Positions 56,966 through 64,000 of a DNA stretch of 64,000 nucleotides are shown one piece after another. The notes below the pieces were generated by a model, which saw only the letters and a program-made list of their open reading frames with translations, did not search any database and was not told where the DNA came from. How positions within the stretch are numbered: the first letter of the stretch is position 1; the number at the start of each line of letters is the position of its first letter. Source of the stretch: Pseudomonas plecoglossicida NBRC 103162 = DSM 15088 (GTDB taxonomy: Bacteria > Pseudomonadota > Gammaproteobacteria > Pseudomonadales > Pseudomonadaceae); assembly GCF_000730665.1 (NCBI RefSeq), contig NZ_BBIV01000004.1, forward strand, positions 179,388 to 243,387. Direction: 5' to 3'. The translations under genes were made by a program, and so were the position numbers.

Positions 56966-57505
56966 GTGCGCGTCAAACCCGACGCGGTCTTCGTACCGCT
57001 CAATATCGCCGTACTGACGGTCAGCGATACCCGTACCTTCGACAACGACACCTCCGGCGAGCTGCTGGCCAGCCGCTCGGTGCAGATCGGCCATCGCCTG
57101 GTGGCGCGCGTGCTGCTCAAGGACGACCTGTACAAGATACGCGCCCAGGTCGCCAACTGGATTGCCGATGACGATGTGCAGGTGGTGCTGATCACCGGCG
57201 GCACCGGCTTCACCGGGCGTGACAGCACCCCGGAAGCGGTGCGGTGCCTGTTCGACCGGCACATCGACGGTTTCGGCGAGTTGTTCCGCGCGCTGTCGAT
57301 CCTCGATGTCGGTTCCTCGACCGTGCAGAGCCGGGCACTGGCGGGCATGGCCAATGGCACCCTGGTGTGCTGCCTGCCGGGGTCGACCGGGGCTTGCCGC
57401 ACGGCCTGGGAGGGGATTCTGGCCGAGCAGCTGGATGCGCGGCACATGCCCTGCAATTTCGTGAAGCACCTGAAGCCTGTCCAGGCTTGCGAGAGTCGCG
57501 GTTGA
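56966..57505 (+). CDS. moaB: Molybdenum cofactor protein MoaB
   Basis: Protein of 179 residues with GTG start (AAAGGAG upstream). Motifs include NIAVLTVSDTRTFDNDTSG, VLITGGTGFTGRDSTPEAV and CLPGSTGACRTAWE of the MoaB/Mog fold. It adenylates molybdopterin in cofactor synthesis. The LysR gene is divergent on its left; moaA and the molybdoenzyme lie to the right. Confidence 0.95.
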   Translation: MRVKPDAVFVPLNIAVLTVSDTRTFDNDTSGELLASRSVQIGHRLVARVLLKDDLYKIRAQVANWIADDDVQVVLITGGTGFTGRDSTPEAVRCLFDRHIDGFGELFRALSILDVGSSTVQSRALAGMANGTLVCCLPGSTGACRTAWEGILAEQLDARHMPCNFVKHLKPVQACESRG

Positions 57506-57511
57506 CTGCGC

Positions 57512-57594
57512 TGGCCCGATCGCCGGCAAGCCGGCTCCCACAGGTACAGGCGCAACGGAACCCTTGTGGGAGCCGGCTTGCCGGCGACAGGGCC
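57512..57594. repeat. REP pair, head-to-head
   Basis: GGCCCGATCGCCGGCAAGCCGGCTCCCACAGG and its inverse around a short spacer, between moaB and the bestrophin-like gene. Confidence 0.9.
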
Positions 57595-57595
57595 C

Positions 57596-58495
57596 TCAAC
57601 TCAACACATAATCCACCGGCAGCAACGCCGGTGGCAGCGGCTCCACCCCCAATGCCCCCAACACATCCCGCTCGACCGTGCGCACCATGGCGTCCATCGG
57701 CAAGTCGTTCTCGTCCCGCCCGAACGGGTCCTCCAGTTCGTTGCCAATCGCATCCAGGCCGAAAAACGTATAGCCGACGATGGTGGTGAACAACGGCGCC
57801 AGCCATCCCAAGGGTTCGGCCAGGGCGAACGGCAAAAGCAGACAGAAGATGTAGATGGTGCGATGCAGCAGCAGCGTATAGGGGAACGGCAGCGGCGTGC
57901 CCTTGATTCGCTCGCACGTGGCCTGCACCTCGGTCAGGCCGGCCAGGCGCTGCTCCAGCAAGGTGTAACGCCATTCGCTGATGGCTTGCTGCTCGGCCAG
58001 GCGTGAACACTGCTCGCCCATCACCCGCAGGATGCCGTCGCAGACGTTGTGCACGGCCACCGGCGCGTTGTCGCCCAGCCAAGGCCGCGCGGCACGTACT
58101 TCATCCTCGTTGCGCAAGCGCGCGCTCAGCGCATGGGCGAAGCCGCACAGGCTGCGCAACAGCTCGGCGCGCAGCGGGGCGTCGGCGATCACCGTGCTTT
58201 CACGCACGAACGAACGCGTCTCGATGATCAACTTGCCCCAGGCCTTGCGCCCCTCCCACCAGCGGTCGTAGCAGGCGTTGTTGCGAAAGCTCATGAAGAT
58301 CGACAGCGACAGGCCGAGCAATGTGAACGGCGTGGCGCTGACCGGGTAGAAGAATGCCGGGAAGTGACGCTCGACCAGCACGATCAGCGCGGCCAGCAAG
58401 GTGACCATCAGGCAGCGCAGGGCGATGCGCTTGACGATCGAACCCTTGAGGGTGAACAGCACACGCAGGACATCCGGGTGGGGGTGGACGATCAT
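57596..58495 (-). CDS. Bestrophin-family (UPF0187) ion channel protein
   Basis: Protein of 299 residues. LLGLSLSIFMSFRNNACYDRWWEGRKAWGKLIIETR is the family signature, and four membrane helices are visible (near 25-45, 48-70, 208-230, 232-255). The C-terminal GLDAIGNELEDPFGRDENDLPMD is the acidic belt of bestrophins. Prokaryotic members form pentameric ion channels. The ATG at 58495 gives the usual start; the longer frame upstream overlaps moaA. Unrelated in function to the neighbours as far as can be seen. Confidence 0.93.
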   Translation of the reverse strand: MIVHPHPDVLRVLFTLKGSIVKRIALRCLMVTLLAALIVLVERHFPAFFYPVSATPFTLLGLSLSIFMSFRNNACYDRWWEGRKAWGKLIIETRSFVRESTVIADAPLRAELLRSLCGFAHALSARLRNEDEVRAARPWLGDNAPVAVHNVCDGILRVMGEQCSRLAEQQAISEWRYTLLEQRLAGLTEVQATCERIKGTPLPFPYTLLLHRTIYIFCLLLPFALAEPLGWLAPLFTTIVGYTFFGLDAIGNELEDPFGRDENDLPMDAMVRTVERDVLGALGVEPLPPALLPVDYVLS

Positions 58496-58515
58496 GGAAA
58501 TCCAAAGGCAGCGGG

Positions 58516-59520
58516 TCAGCCGCCGGTCATGTTCATGAAGCGCAGGATCTGCACATCGCCGCCCACTTCGAAATGGTGGCGGTAAGGCTTCAGGTGCAGC
58601 GAGTCGCGGATGGCCTTTTCCAGCCGCTCGGCGTTGCCCGGGTGGGCTCGCAGCACGTGCTTGAGGTCCACCGAGTGTTCGTTGCCCAGGCACAGCAACA
58701 GGCGACCCTCGACGGTCAGGCGCACGCGGTTGCAGGTGGCGCAGAAGTTGTGGCTGTGCGGCGAGATGAAGCCGACACGGGTGTTCGCCGCTTCAGCCAG
58801 CCGCCAGTAGCGCGCAGGGCCCTGGGATGATTCGGTCGACTCGATCAGGGTGAAGTGCTCGGCCAGGCGATCGCGCACTTCATCGCTGGAGCAGAACGAC
58901 TCGCCGCGCTCATGTTCGCTGATCACGCCGAGCGGCATTTCCTCGATGAAGGTGATGTCCAGTTCGCGGTCGATGGCGAAGCGCACCAGGTCGACCAGTT
59001 CGTGGTCGTTGCGCCCCTTGAGCACCACGCAGTTGAGCTTGGTGCGCTGGAAACCTGCGCGGCGCGCGGCATCGATGCCGGCGATCACCTGATGCAGGTC
59101 GCCAGTGCGGGTCAGCTGCTTGAAACGGTCGACATCGAGGCTGTCGAGACTGATGTTCACGCGCGTGACCCCGGCATCGAACAGCGGCTGAGCCAGGCGC
59201 CCGAGTTGCGAGCCATTGCTGGTCAGGCACAGTTCACGCAGGCCGGGCAGGGCGGCGATGCGCCCGCACAGGTCGACGATGCCCTGGCGTACCAGCGGCT
59301 CGCCACCGGTGAGGCGGATCTTGCGGGTGCCCAGGGCGACGAAGCGCTCGGCCACCTGGAACAGTTCTTCGAGGCTCAGGATCTGCTGGCGCGGCAGGAA
59401 CTGCATGTCCTCGGCCATGCAGTAGACGCAGCGGAAGTCGCAGCGATCCGTGACCGACATGCGCAGGTAGTCGATCTTGCGGTTGAAGCCGTCGATCAGG
59501 GGGCGGCTGGTCGGTTCCAC
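58516..59520 (-). CDS. moaA: GTP 3',8-cyclase MoaA
   Basis: Radical SAM enzyme of 334 residues. The first cluster is CDFRCVYC (about residues 27-34), GGEP follows, and the second cluster is [18 protein letters not shown]. The C-terminus ends in the Gly-Gly tail needed for activity. It starts molybdenum cofactor synthesis from GTP. Confidence 0.97.
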   Translation of the reverse strand: MEPTSRPLIDGFNRKIDYLRMSVTDRCDFRCVYCMAEDMQFLPRQQILSLEELFQVAERFVALGTRKIRLTGGEPLVRQGIVDLCGRIAALPGLRELCLTSNGSQLGRLAQPLFDAGVTRVNISLDSLDVDRFKQLTRTGDLHQVIAGIDAARRAGFQRTKLNCVVLKGRNDHELVDLVRFAIDRELDITFIEEMPLGVISEHERGESFCSSDEVRDRLAEHFTLIESTESSQGPARYWRLAEAANTRVGFISPHSHNFCATCNRVRLTVEGRLLLCLGNEHSVDLKHVLRAHPGNAERLEKAIRDSLHLKPYRHHFEVGGDVQILRFMNMTGG

Positions 59521-59820
59521 GTGGGCGCTCGGAAGGTAAGAGGTACAGGATCCAAGCTATAACCTGCCGGGCCCCCCGTCAAATTGCTTTGCCCGACCGT
59601 TCGATCAATGTCCTCTATCACGGCATCGGGCCGGGTAGCTCGAGGCGTTGATCGCGCTGTGCGCAGACCGATGAGTGGGGTTCCGATCCATGATCGAAAC
59701 GACCTATCACTCCGTAAGACATTTCGATTGGACGGCCCTGCTGCGCCCTCCATAGGCTGGAAAAAAGCAGCGGACAACGCCAGCGCCGCAATCTTTCCAT
59801 GCCCGCCGAGGATTCACCCC
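59521..59820. other. Divergent regulatory region between moaA and the molybdoenzyme gene
   Basis: 300 bases without a gene. It contains the CGATTGGACG motif at 59725-59734, a GATCG-rich segment near 59690, and a GGCATCGGGCC palindrome-like segment near 59620. It should hold promoters for both genes. Confidence 0.6.
59725..59734. promoter_or_regulatory. Shared motif upstream of the molybdoenzyme gene
   Basis: Second copy of CGATTGGACG, about 85 bases before the start codon at 59821. Confidence 0.5.
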
Positions 59821-62151
59821 ATGAGCCAGGACCAACACATCAGGGACTACAAAGGCCCCGCCGCCGGCTGGGGCGCGCTCAAGAGCGTGACCAAGAGCTG
59901 GCTGGGCAGCGACAACGCCTTCAAGAACCTGCGGGCCATGCTCAAGACCAACCAGAACGGTGGCTTCGACTGCCCGGGCTGTGCCTGGGGCGAGTCGCCG
60001 GAAGGCGACATGGTCAAGTTCTGCGAGAACGGCGCCAAGGCCGTCAACTGGGAGGCTACCGGTCGCTCGGTGGACCCCGCATTCTTTGCCAGGTACAGCG
60101 TCAGCGCCCTGGCCGAGCAGACCGACTACTGGCTCGAATACCAGGGCCGCCTGACCCACCCGATGCGCTACGACGCCGCGACCGACCATTACGTCGAAAC
60201 CACCTGGCAGGAGGCGTTCGCCCTGGTCGCCCGGCACCTGCGCTCGCTCGACTCGCCCGACCAGGCCGAGTTCTACACCTCTGGCAGGGCCAGCAACGAG
60301 GCGGCATTCCTTTACCAGCTGTTCGTGCGCGCCTATGGCACCAACAACTTCCCCGACTGCTCGAACATGTGCCATGAAGCCAGCGGCGTGGGCATGTCGG
60401 AGACCCTCGGGGTGGGCAAGGGCACCGTGGTGTTCCATGACCTGGAGCTGGCCGACGCGATCTTCGTCATCGGCCAGAACCCCGGCACCAACCACCCGCG
60501 CATGCTCGAACCGCTGCGTGAAGCGGTCAAGCGCGGGGCCCAGGTGGTGTGCTTCAACCCGCTCAAGGAGCGTGGCCTGGAGCGCTTCCAGCACCCGCAG
60601 CACCCGTTCGAGATGCTCAGCAACGGCTCCGAACCGACCACCAGCGCCTATTTCCGCCCGGCCCTGGGCGGCGACATGGCGGCCATGCGTGGCATCGCCA
60701 AGTACTTGCTGCAATGGGAGCGCGAAGCCCAGGCCAAGGGTGAGCCGGCGGTGTTCGACCATGCCTTCATCGCCGAACACACCAGTGGCGTGGACGCTTA
60801 CCTGGACGCGGTGGATGCCACTTCGTGGGAGCACATCGTCGAGCAGTCGGGCCTGACCCTGGCCGAGATCGAGCTGGCGGCGCGCATGTACCGCAAGGCC
60901 GAGCGGGTGATCATGTGCTGGGCGATGGGCGTGACCCAGCACCGCCACTCGGTGCCGACCGTGCAGGAGATCGTCAACCTGCAGCTGCTGCGCGGCAACG
61001 TCGGCAAGCCGGGCGCAGGGCTGTCACCGGTGCGCGGCCACAGCAACGTGCAGGGCGACCGCACCATGGGCATCGACGAGAAGCCCAAGGCAGCGCTGCT
61101 CGATGCCCTGGAAAGACGCTTCCAGTTCCGCGTGCCGCGTGCCCATGGGCACAACGCGGTGCTGGCGATCCAGGCCATGGAAGCGGGGCAGGCCAAGGTG
61201 TTCATCGGCCTGGGTGGCAACTTTGCCCAGGCCACCCCGGATACCCCGCGCACCCACGCGGCCATGCGCAATTGCGCGCTGACCGTGCAGATCTCTACCA
61301 AGCTCAACCGTTCGCATCTGGTTACCGGTCGCGATGCGCTGATCCTGCCCTGCCTGGGCCGCACCGAGATCGACCTGCAGGAGGAGGGCGCGCAGGGCGT
61401 CACCGTGGAAGACACCTTCAGCATGGTGCATATCTCCCACGGCCAGCTTCGCCCACGTTCACCGCACATGCGATCAGAGCCATGGATCATCGCCGGCATG
61501 GCCAAGGCCACCTTGGGCAATGCGCCGATCGACTGGGAATATGCCGTCGCCGACTACAGCCGTATCCGCGCGATGATCGCCGATGTCATCCCGGGTTTCG
61601 CCGATTTCAACGAACGCCTGCAGCATCCGGGAGGTTTCCACCTGGGCAACAGCGCGGCCGAGCGCAACTGGCGTACCGCCACTGGCAAGGCGCGTTTCAG
61701 CCCCAGCGCCTTGCCCGAGCAACTGGTCAATGCCAAGGTGCTGGCGCGGGGCGACAAGCCGGACCTGATCCTGCAGACGATGCGTTCGCACGATCAGTAC
61801 AACACCACGCTGTATGGGCTGGATGATCGTTATCGTGGGGTGTTCGGGCTACGTGAATTGGTGTTCGTCAGCGAGGCGGATATCCGGCGCCTGGGCTTCG
61901 AGCCGGGTGAGCAGGTGGACATGGTGTCGCTGTGGGAGGATGGCGTGGAGCGACGGGTGTCGGGGTTCCGCCTGGTGCCTTATGACATCCCGGATGGCCA
62001 GGCGGCGGCCTACTACCCGGAAACCAACCCGCTGGTGCCGTTGGAAAGCTATGGCGAGGGGACCTACACGCCGACGTCCAAGTTCGTGGCCATTCGCTTG
62101 GAGAAGGCCAAGGCCGGGAACCGCATCGAGGCGGTGCAGGCGGCTGATTGA
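59821..62151 (+). CDS. FdhF/YdeP-type molybdopterin oxidoreductase
   Basis: Protein of 776 residues of the DMSO reductase/formate dehydrogenase superfamily. A short N-terminal CPGCAWGE motif (residues 51-58) stands in place of a full four-Cys cluster. CSNMCHEASGVGMSETLGVG contains the likely active-site region, and NPGTNHPRM and GLSPVRGHSNVQGDRTMG are cofactor-binding segments. It resembles E. coli YdeP and is often annotated formate dehydrogenase-like; the substrate is unknown. No fdhD gene or small subunit was seen nearby. moaA is divergent and moaB close by, which supports a molybdenum role. Confidence 0.9.
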   Translation: MSQDQHIRDYKGPAAGWGALKSVTKSWLGSDNAFKNLRAMLKTNQNGGFDCPGCAWGESPEGDMVKFCENGAKAVNWEATGRSVDPAFFARYSVSALAEQTDYWLEYQGRLTHPMRYDAATDHYVETTWQEAFALVARHLRSLDSPDQAEFYTSGRASNEAAFLYQLFVRAYGTNNFPDCSNMCHEASGVGMSETLGVGKGTVVFHDLELADAIFVIGQNPGTNHPRMLEPLREAVKRGAQVVCFNPLKERGLERFQHPQHPFEMLSNGSEPTTSAYFRPALGGDMAAMRGIAKYLLQWEREAQAKGEPAVFDHAFIAEHTSGVDAYLDAVDATSWEHIVEQSGLTLAEIELAARMYRKAERVIMCWAMGVTQHRHSVPTVQEIVNLQLLRGNVGKPGAGLSPVRGHSNVQGDRTMGIDEKPKAALLDALERRFQFRVPRAHGHNAVLAIQAMEAGQAKVFIGLGGNFAQATPDTPRTHAAMRNCALTVQISTKLNRSHLVTGRDALILPCLGRTEIDLQEEGAQGVTVEDTFSMVHISHGQLRPRSPHMRSEPWIIAGMAKATLGNAPIDWEYAVADYSRIRAMIADVIPGFADFNERLQHPGGFHLGNSAAERNWRTATGKARFSPSALPEQLVNAKVLARGDKPDLILQTMRSHDQYNTTLYGLDDRYRGVFGLRELVFVSEADIRRLGFEPGEQVDMVSLWEDGVERRVSGFRLVPYDIPDGQAAAYYPETNPLVPLESYGEGTYTPTSKFVAIRLEKAKAGNRIEAVQAAD

Positions 62152-62166
62152 TCGATTGCCTGTTCT

Positions 62167-62190
62167 GGCCCTGTCGCCGGCGATAGGGCC
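62167..62190. repeat. Short REP unit
   Basis: GGCCCTGTCGCCGGCGATAGGGCC, a short perfect-like palindrome with the central CTTGCC lost. Confidence 0.75.
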
Positions 62191-62206
62191 TGTACGGCCA
62201 CCCCGA

Positions 62207-62668
62207 TCAGGAACGATGCACCGGATACGCCGTGGTGTACTTCATCTGCTCCATGGCAAAGCTGGAGGTAATGTTCGAAAGCCCGTCGGTGCTGGTGATC
62301 AGCTTCTTGTAGAAGCGGTCATACGCGGCAATGTCCCCCACCACCACCCGCAGCATGTAGTCCCAGTCGCCGGACATGCGATACACCTCCATTACCTCCT
62401 CGAACCCCGTCACCGTCGTGGCGAACTGCTCCAGCCAGGCACTGTCGTGGCGCTGGGTCTTGAGCTGGACGAACACCGTCAGCCCCAGCCCCAGCCGCTC
62501 GGGGTCGAGCAGAGCGACGCGGCCGATGATGTAGCCGTCTTCCTCCAGGCGCTTGACCCGTTTCCAGCACGGCGTGGTCGACAGGTTGACGGCTTCGGCC
62601 AGGTCCTTGAGCGAGATCGAGGCATCGCGCTGGAGCAGGGTAAGGATGTGCTGGTCGAAGCTGTCCAT
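62207..62668 (-). CDS. Lrp/AsnC-family transcription regulator
   Basis: Protein of 153 residues. The helix-turn-helix is ASISLKDLAEAVNLSTTPCWKRVKRLEEDGYI and the C-terminal part is a RAM domain (VFVQLKTQRHD, MSGDWDYMLRVVV). It is divergent from the PLP enzyme gene 137 bases away and likely controls it. The ATG at 62668 is preferred to an in-frame TTG four codons upstream. Confidence 0.93.
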   Translation of the reverse strand: MDSFDQHILTLLQRDASISLKDLAEAVNLSTTPCWKRVKRLEEDGYIIGRVALLDPERLGLGLTVFVQLKTQRHDSAWLEQFATTVTGFEEVMEVYRMSGDWDYMLRVVVGDIAAYDRFYKKLITSTDGLSNITSSFAMEQMKYTTAYPVHRS

Positions 62669-62805
62669 ATCGTTCGGCAACCGGTAAGAAAAATATTCCC
62701 CAGCCTACCGCAGCGCTAGAAAAATTTCCTGCCGGGCCGGGCGTTGTCGCCGCCCGTGGTTGTGCGATAGTTGCAGCCTTACCACTCCTGCCAATGGGCC
62801 TGACC

Positions 62806-63978
62806 ATGTCCGACAAGCCGCGCAATTTCGCTACCCTCGCCATTCACGCCGGCGAGCAGTCCAGCGTCGCCGACAATGCAATCTTCCCGCCGATCTATAC
62901 CGCCAGTTCCTACATCAAGCGCAGCCTGGACGACAATCCCGAGTACGCCTACAGCCGCGTCGGCAACCCCACCCGGCATGCCTACGAAAGTTGCGTGGCA
63001 GCGCTCGAGGAAGGGGTTGGCGCGGTGGCCTGCGCCTCCGGGGTGAACGCCACGGCCACCGTGCTCGAGCTGCTGCCCAAGGATGCCCACGTGGTGGTCA
63101 TGAACGGCGTGTACGGCGGCACCTTCCGCATCCTCGAAGACTACCGTGGCCGCACCTCGGGCCTGACCACCAGCTACGTCGACCTCAACGACCTGGATGC
63201 CGTCGCCGCCGCGATCAGGCCCGAGACCCAGCTGATCTGGATCGAGTCGCCGACCAACCCGTTGCTGCACCTGGTCGATATCAAGGCCGTGTGCGACCTG
63301 GCGCGTGCGCGTGGCATCCTCACCTGCATCGACAACACCTTCTGCTCGCCTTGGAACCAGCGCCCGATCACCCTCGGCGTGGACCTGGTGATGCACTCGG
63401 CCAGCAAGTACATCGGCGGCCACTCCGACCTGACCGGCGGTGTGGTGGTGGCGGCCAACGACGCGCTGCTGGCGCGCCTGCGCAAGATCAGCATGGCGGT
63501 CGGCGCCATCCAGGGGCCGTTCGACTGCTACCTGGCGCTGCGCGGCCTGAAGACCCTCGATGTGCGCATGGAGCGCCAGTGCGCCAATGCGCTGCAGGTG
63601 GCGCGCTTCCTCGAAGGCCACCCGCAGGTGGAACAGGTCTATTACCCGGGGCTGGAAAGCCACCCGCAGCACGCGCTGTGCAAGCGCCAGATGCGCGCAG
63701 GCGGGGCGGTGGTGGCGATGAAGGTCAAGGGGGCTGACCGGGCAGCGCTCAACCGCTTGGTGGAGGCCTTGCAGATCTTTGTCCTGGCCGACTCGTTGGG
63801 TGGGGTGGAGAGCATGATCAACCACTCCTGGAGCATGTCGCACAACTCCCTGAGCCCGGAACAGAAAGGGCTGATGGGGATCGGCGAGAACCTGCTGCGG
63901 CTGTCGGTGGGGATCGAGGACTACCGGGATCTGATCGAGGATCTGGATGGGGCGTTGAAGGCTGCGGCTGGGGTGTGA
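62806..63978 (+). CDS. Cys/Met metabolism PLP-dependent enzyme (gamma-lyase or gamma-synthase type)
   Basis: Protein of 390 residues. YSRVGNPTRHAYESCVAALE and SGVNATATVLELL bind PLP phosphate, IDNTFCSPWNQRP carries the Asp, and SASKYIGGHSD carries the Schiff-base Lys. Fold-type I trans-sulfuration family. Cystathionine gamma-synthase, cystathionine gamma-lyase and methionine gamma-lyase cannot be told apart by reading. The divergent Lrp-type gene suggests amino-acid-responsive control. ATG at 62806 chosen; an ATG at 62794 would add four residues. Confidence 0.9.
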   Translation: MSDKPRNFATLAIHAGEQSSVADNAIFPPIYTASSYIKRSLDDNPEYAYSRVGNPTRHAYESCVAALEEGVGAVACASGVNATATVLELLPKDAHVVVMNGVYGGTFRILEDYRGRTSGLTTSYVDLNDLDAVAAAIRPETQLIWIESPTNPLLHLVDIKAVCDLARARGILTCIDNTFCSPWNQRPITLGVDLVMHSASKYIGGHSDLTGGVVVAANDALLARLRKISMAVGAIQGPFDCYLALRGLKTLDVRMERQCANALQVARFLEGHPQVEQVYYPGLESHPQHALCKRQMRAGGAVVAMKVKGADRAALNRLVEALQIFVLADSLGGVESMINHSWSMSHNSLSPEQKGLMGIGENLLRLSVGIEDYRDLIEDLDGALKAAAGV

Positions 63979-63983
63979 AGCTG

Positions 63984-64000
63984 CTGGCCCTGTCGCCGGC
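63984..64000. repeat. Start of a REP unit, cut by the window end
   Basis: TGGCCCTGTCGCCGGC matches the beginning of the other REP units. Confidence 0.6.

Overview
The window is a chromosomal segment of a gamma-proteobacterium of the Pseudomonas putida group. Three things point there: the GC-rich coding style, the order aspS-yebC-ruvCAB-ybgC-tolQRAB-oprL-cpoB-queE-queC-tRNA-Lys, and repeated REP-type palindromes built on CCGGCTTGCCGGCGA. Most of the window is conserved core genome; two insertions and a few accessory genes interrupt it.

Layout. 1-13.3 kb: end of a Dps-like gene, a ribbon-helix-helix protein, an FmdB-type zinc ribbon, aspS, yebC, the RuvABC resolvasome, the complete Tol-Pal envelope system, and queE/queC of queuosine synthesis. 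13.4-15.6 kb: tRNA-Lys followed by a two-gene Septu-like defence cassette (ATPase plus HNH protein). 15.6-31.3 kb: a CDF transporter, a polyamine-type chemoreceptor beside a PuuP-like putrescine permease, a DUF945 protein, nadA, a BepA-like protease, a TusA-like protein, a PerM-like permease, bcp, gcvR, dapA, bamC, an MBL-fold hydrolase and purC.

31.4-40.0 kb: an 8.5-kb AT-richer island in the 3' end of tRNA-Ser(CGA), bounded by a 19-bp direct repeat, with a tyrosine integrase at its right end. It carries a coupled three-gene operon (pentapeptide-repeat membrane protein, nucleotidyltransferase with a HEPN-like RX5H motif, small protein), a serine recombinase with repeated upstream motifs, a lipoprotein, and a four-gene coupled operon starting with a small zinc-ribbon protein. 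It also holds a 1.5-kb stretch without genes. In that stretch a sigma70-like promoter (36703-36732, minus strand), at least a dozen consecutive perfect hairpins and an intrinsic terminator (about 35942-35996) outline a structured RNA of about 750 nt that I cannot assign to a known family. This is the most promising undescribed element in the window.

40.1-64 kb: a dCache-GAF-HD-GYP signalling protein, an HI1419/HI1420-type toxin-antitoxin pair, a LysE-type exporter, mqo, an exported helical protein with a cysteine-containing regulator, a trans-4-hydroxyproline catabolic cluster with a divergent PAS-AraC activator, a LysR regulator with moaB, a bestrophin-like channel, moaA and an FdhF/YdeP-type molybdoenzyme. 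The moaB and molybdoenzyme upstream regions share a 10-bp motif. The window ends with an Lrp-type regulator divergent from a Cys/Met-metabolism PLP enzyme. All calls come from reading the sequence; no database search was run.
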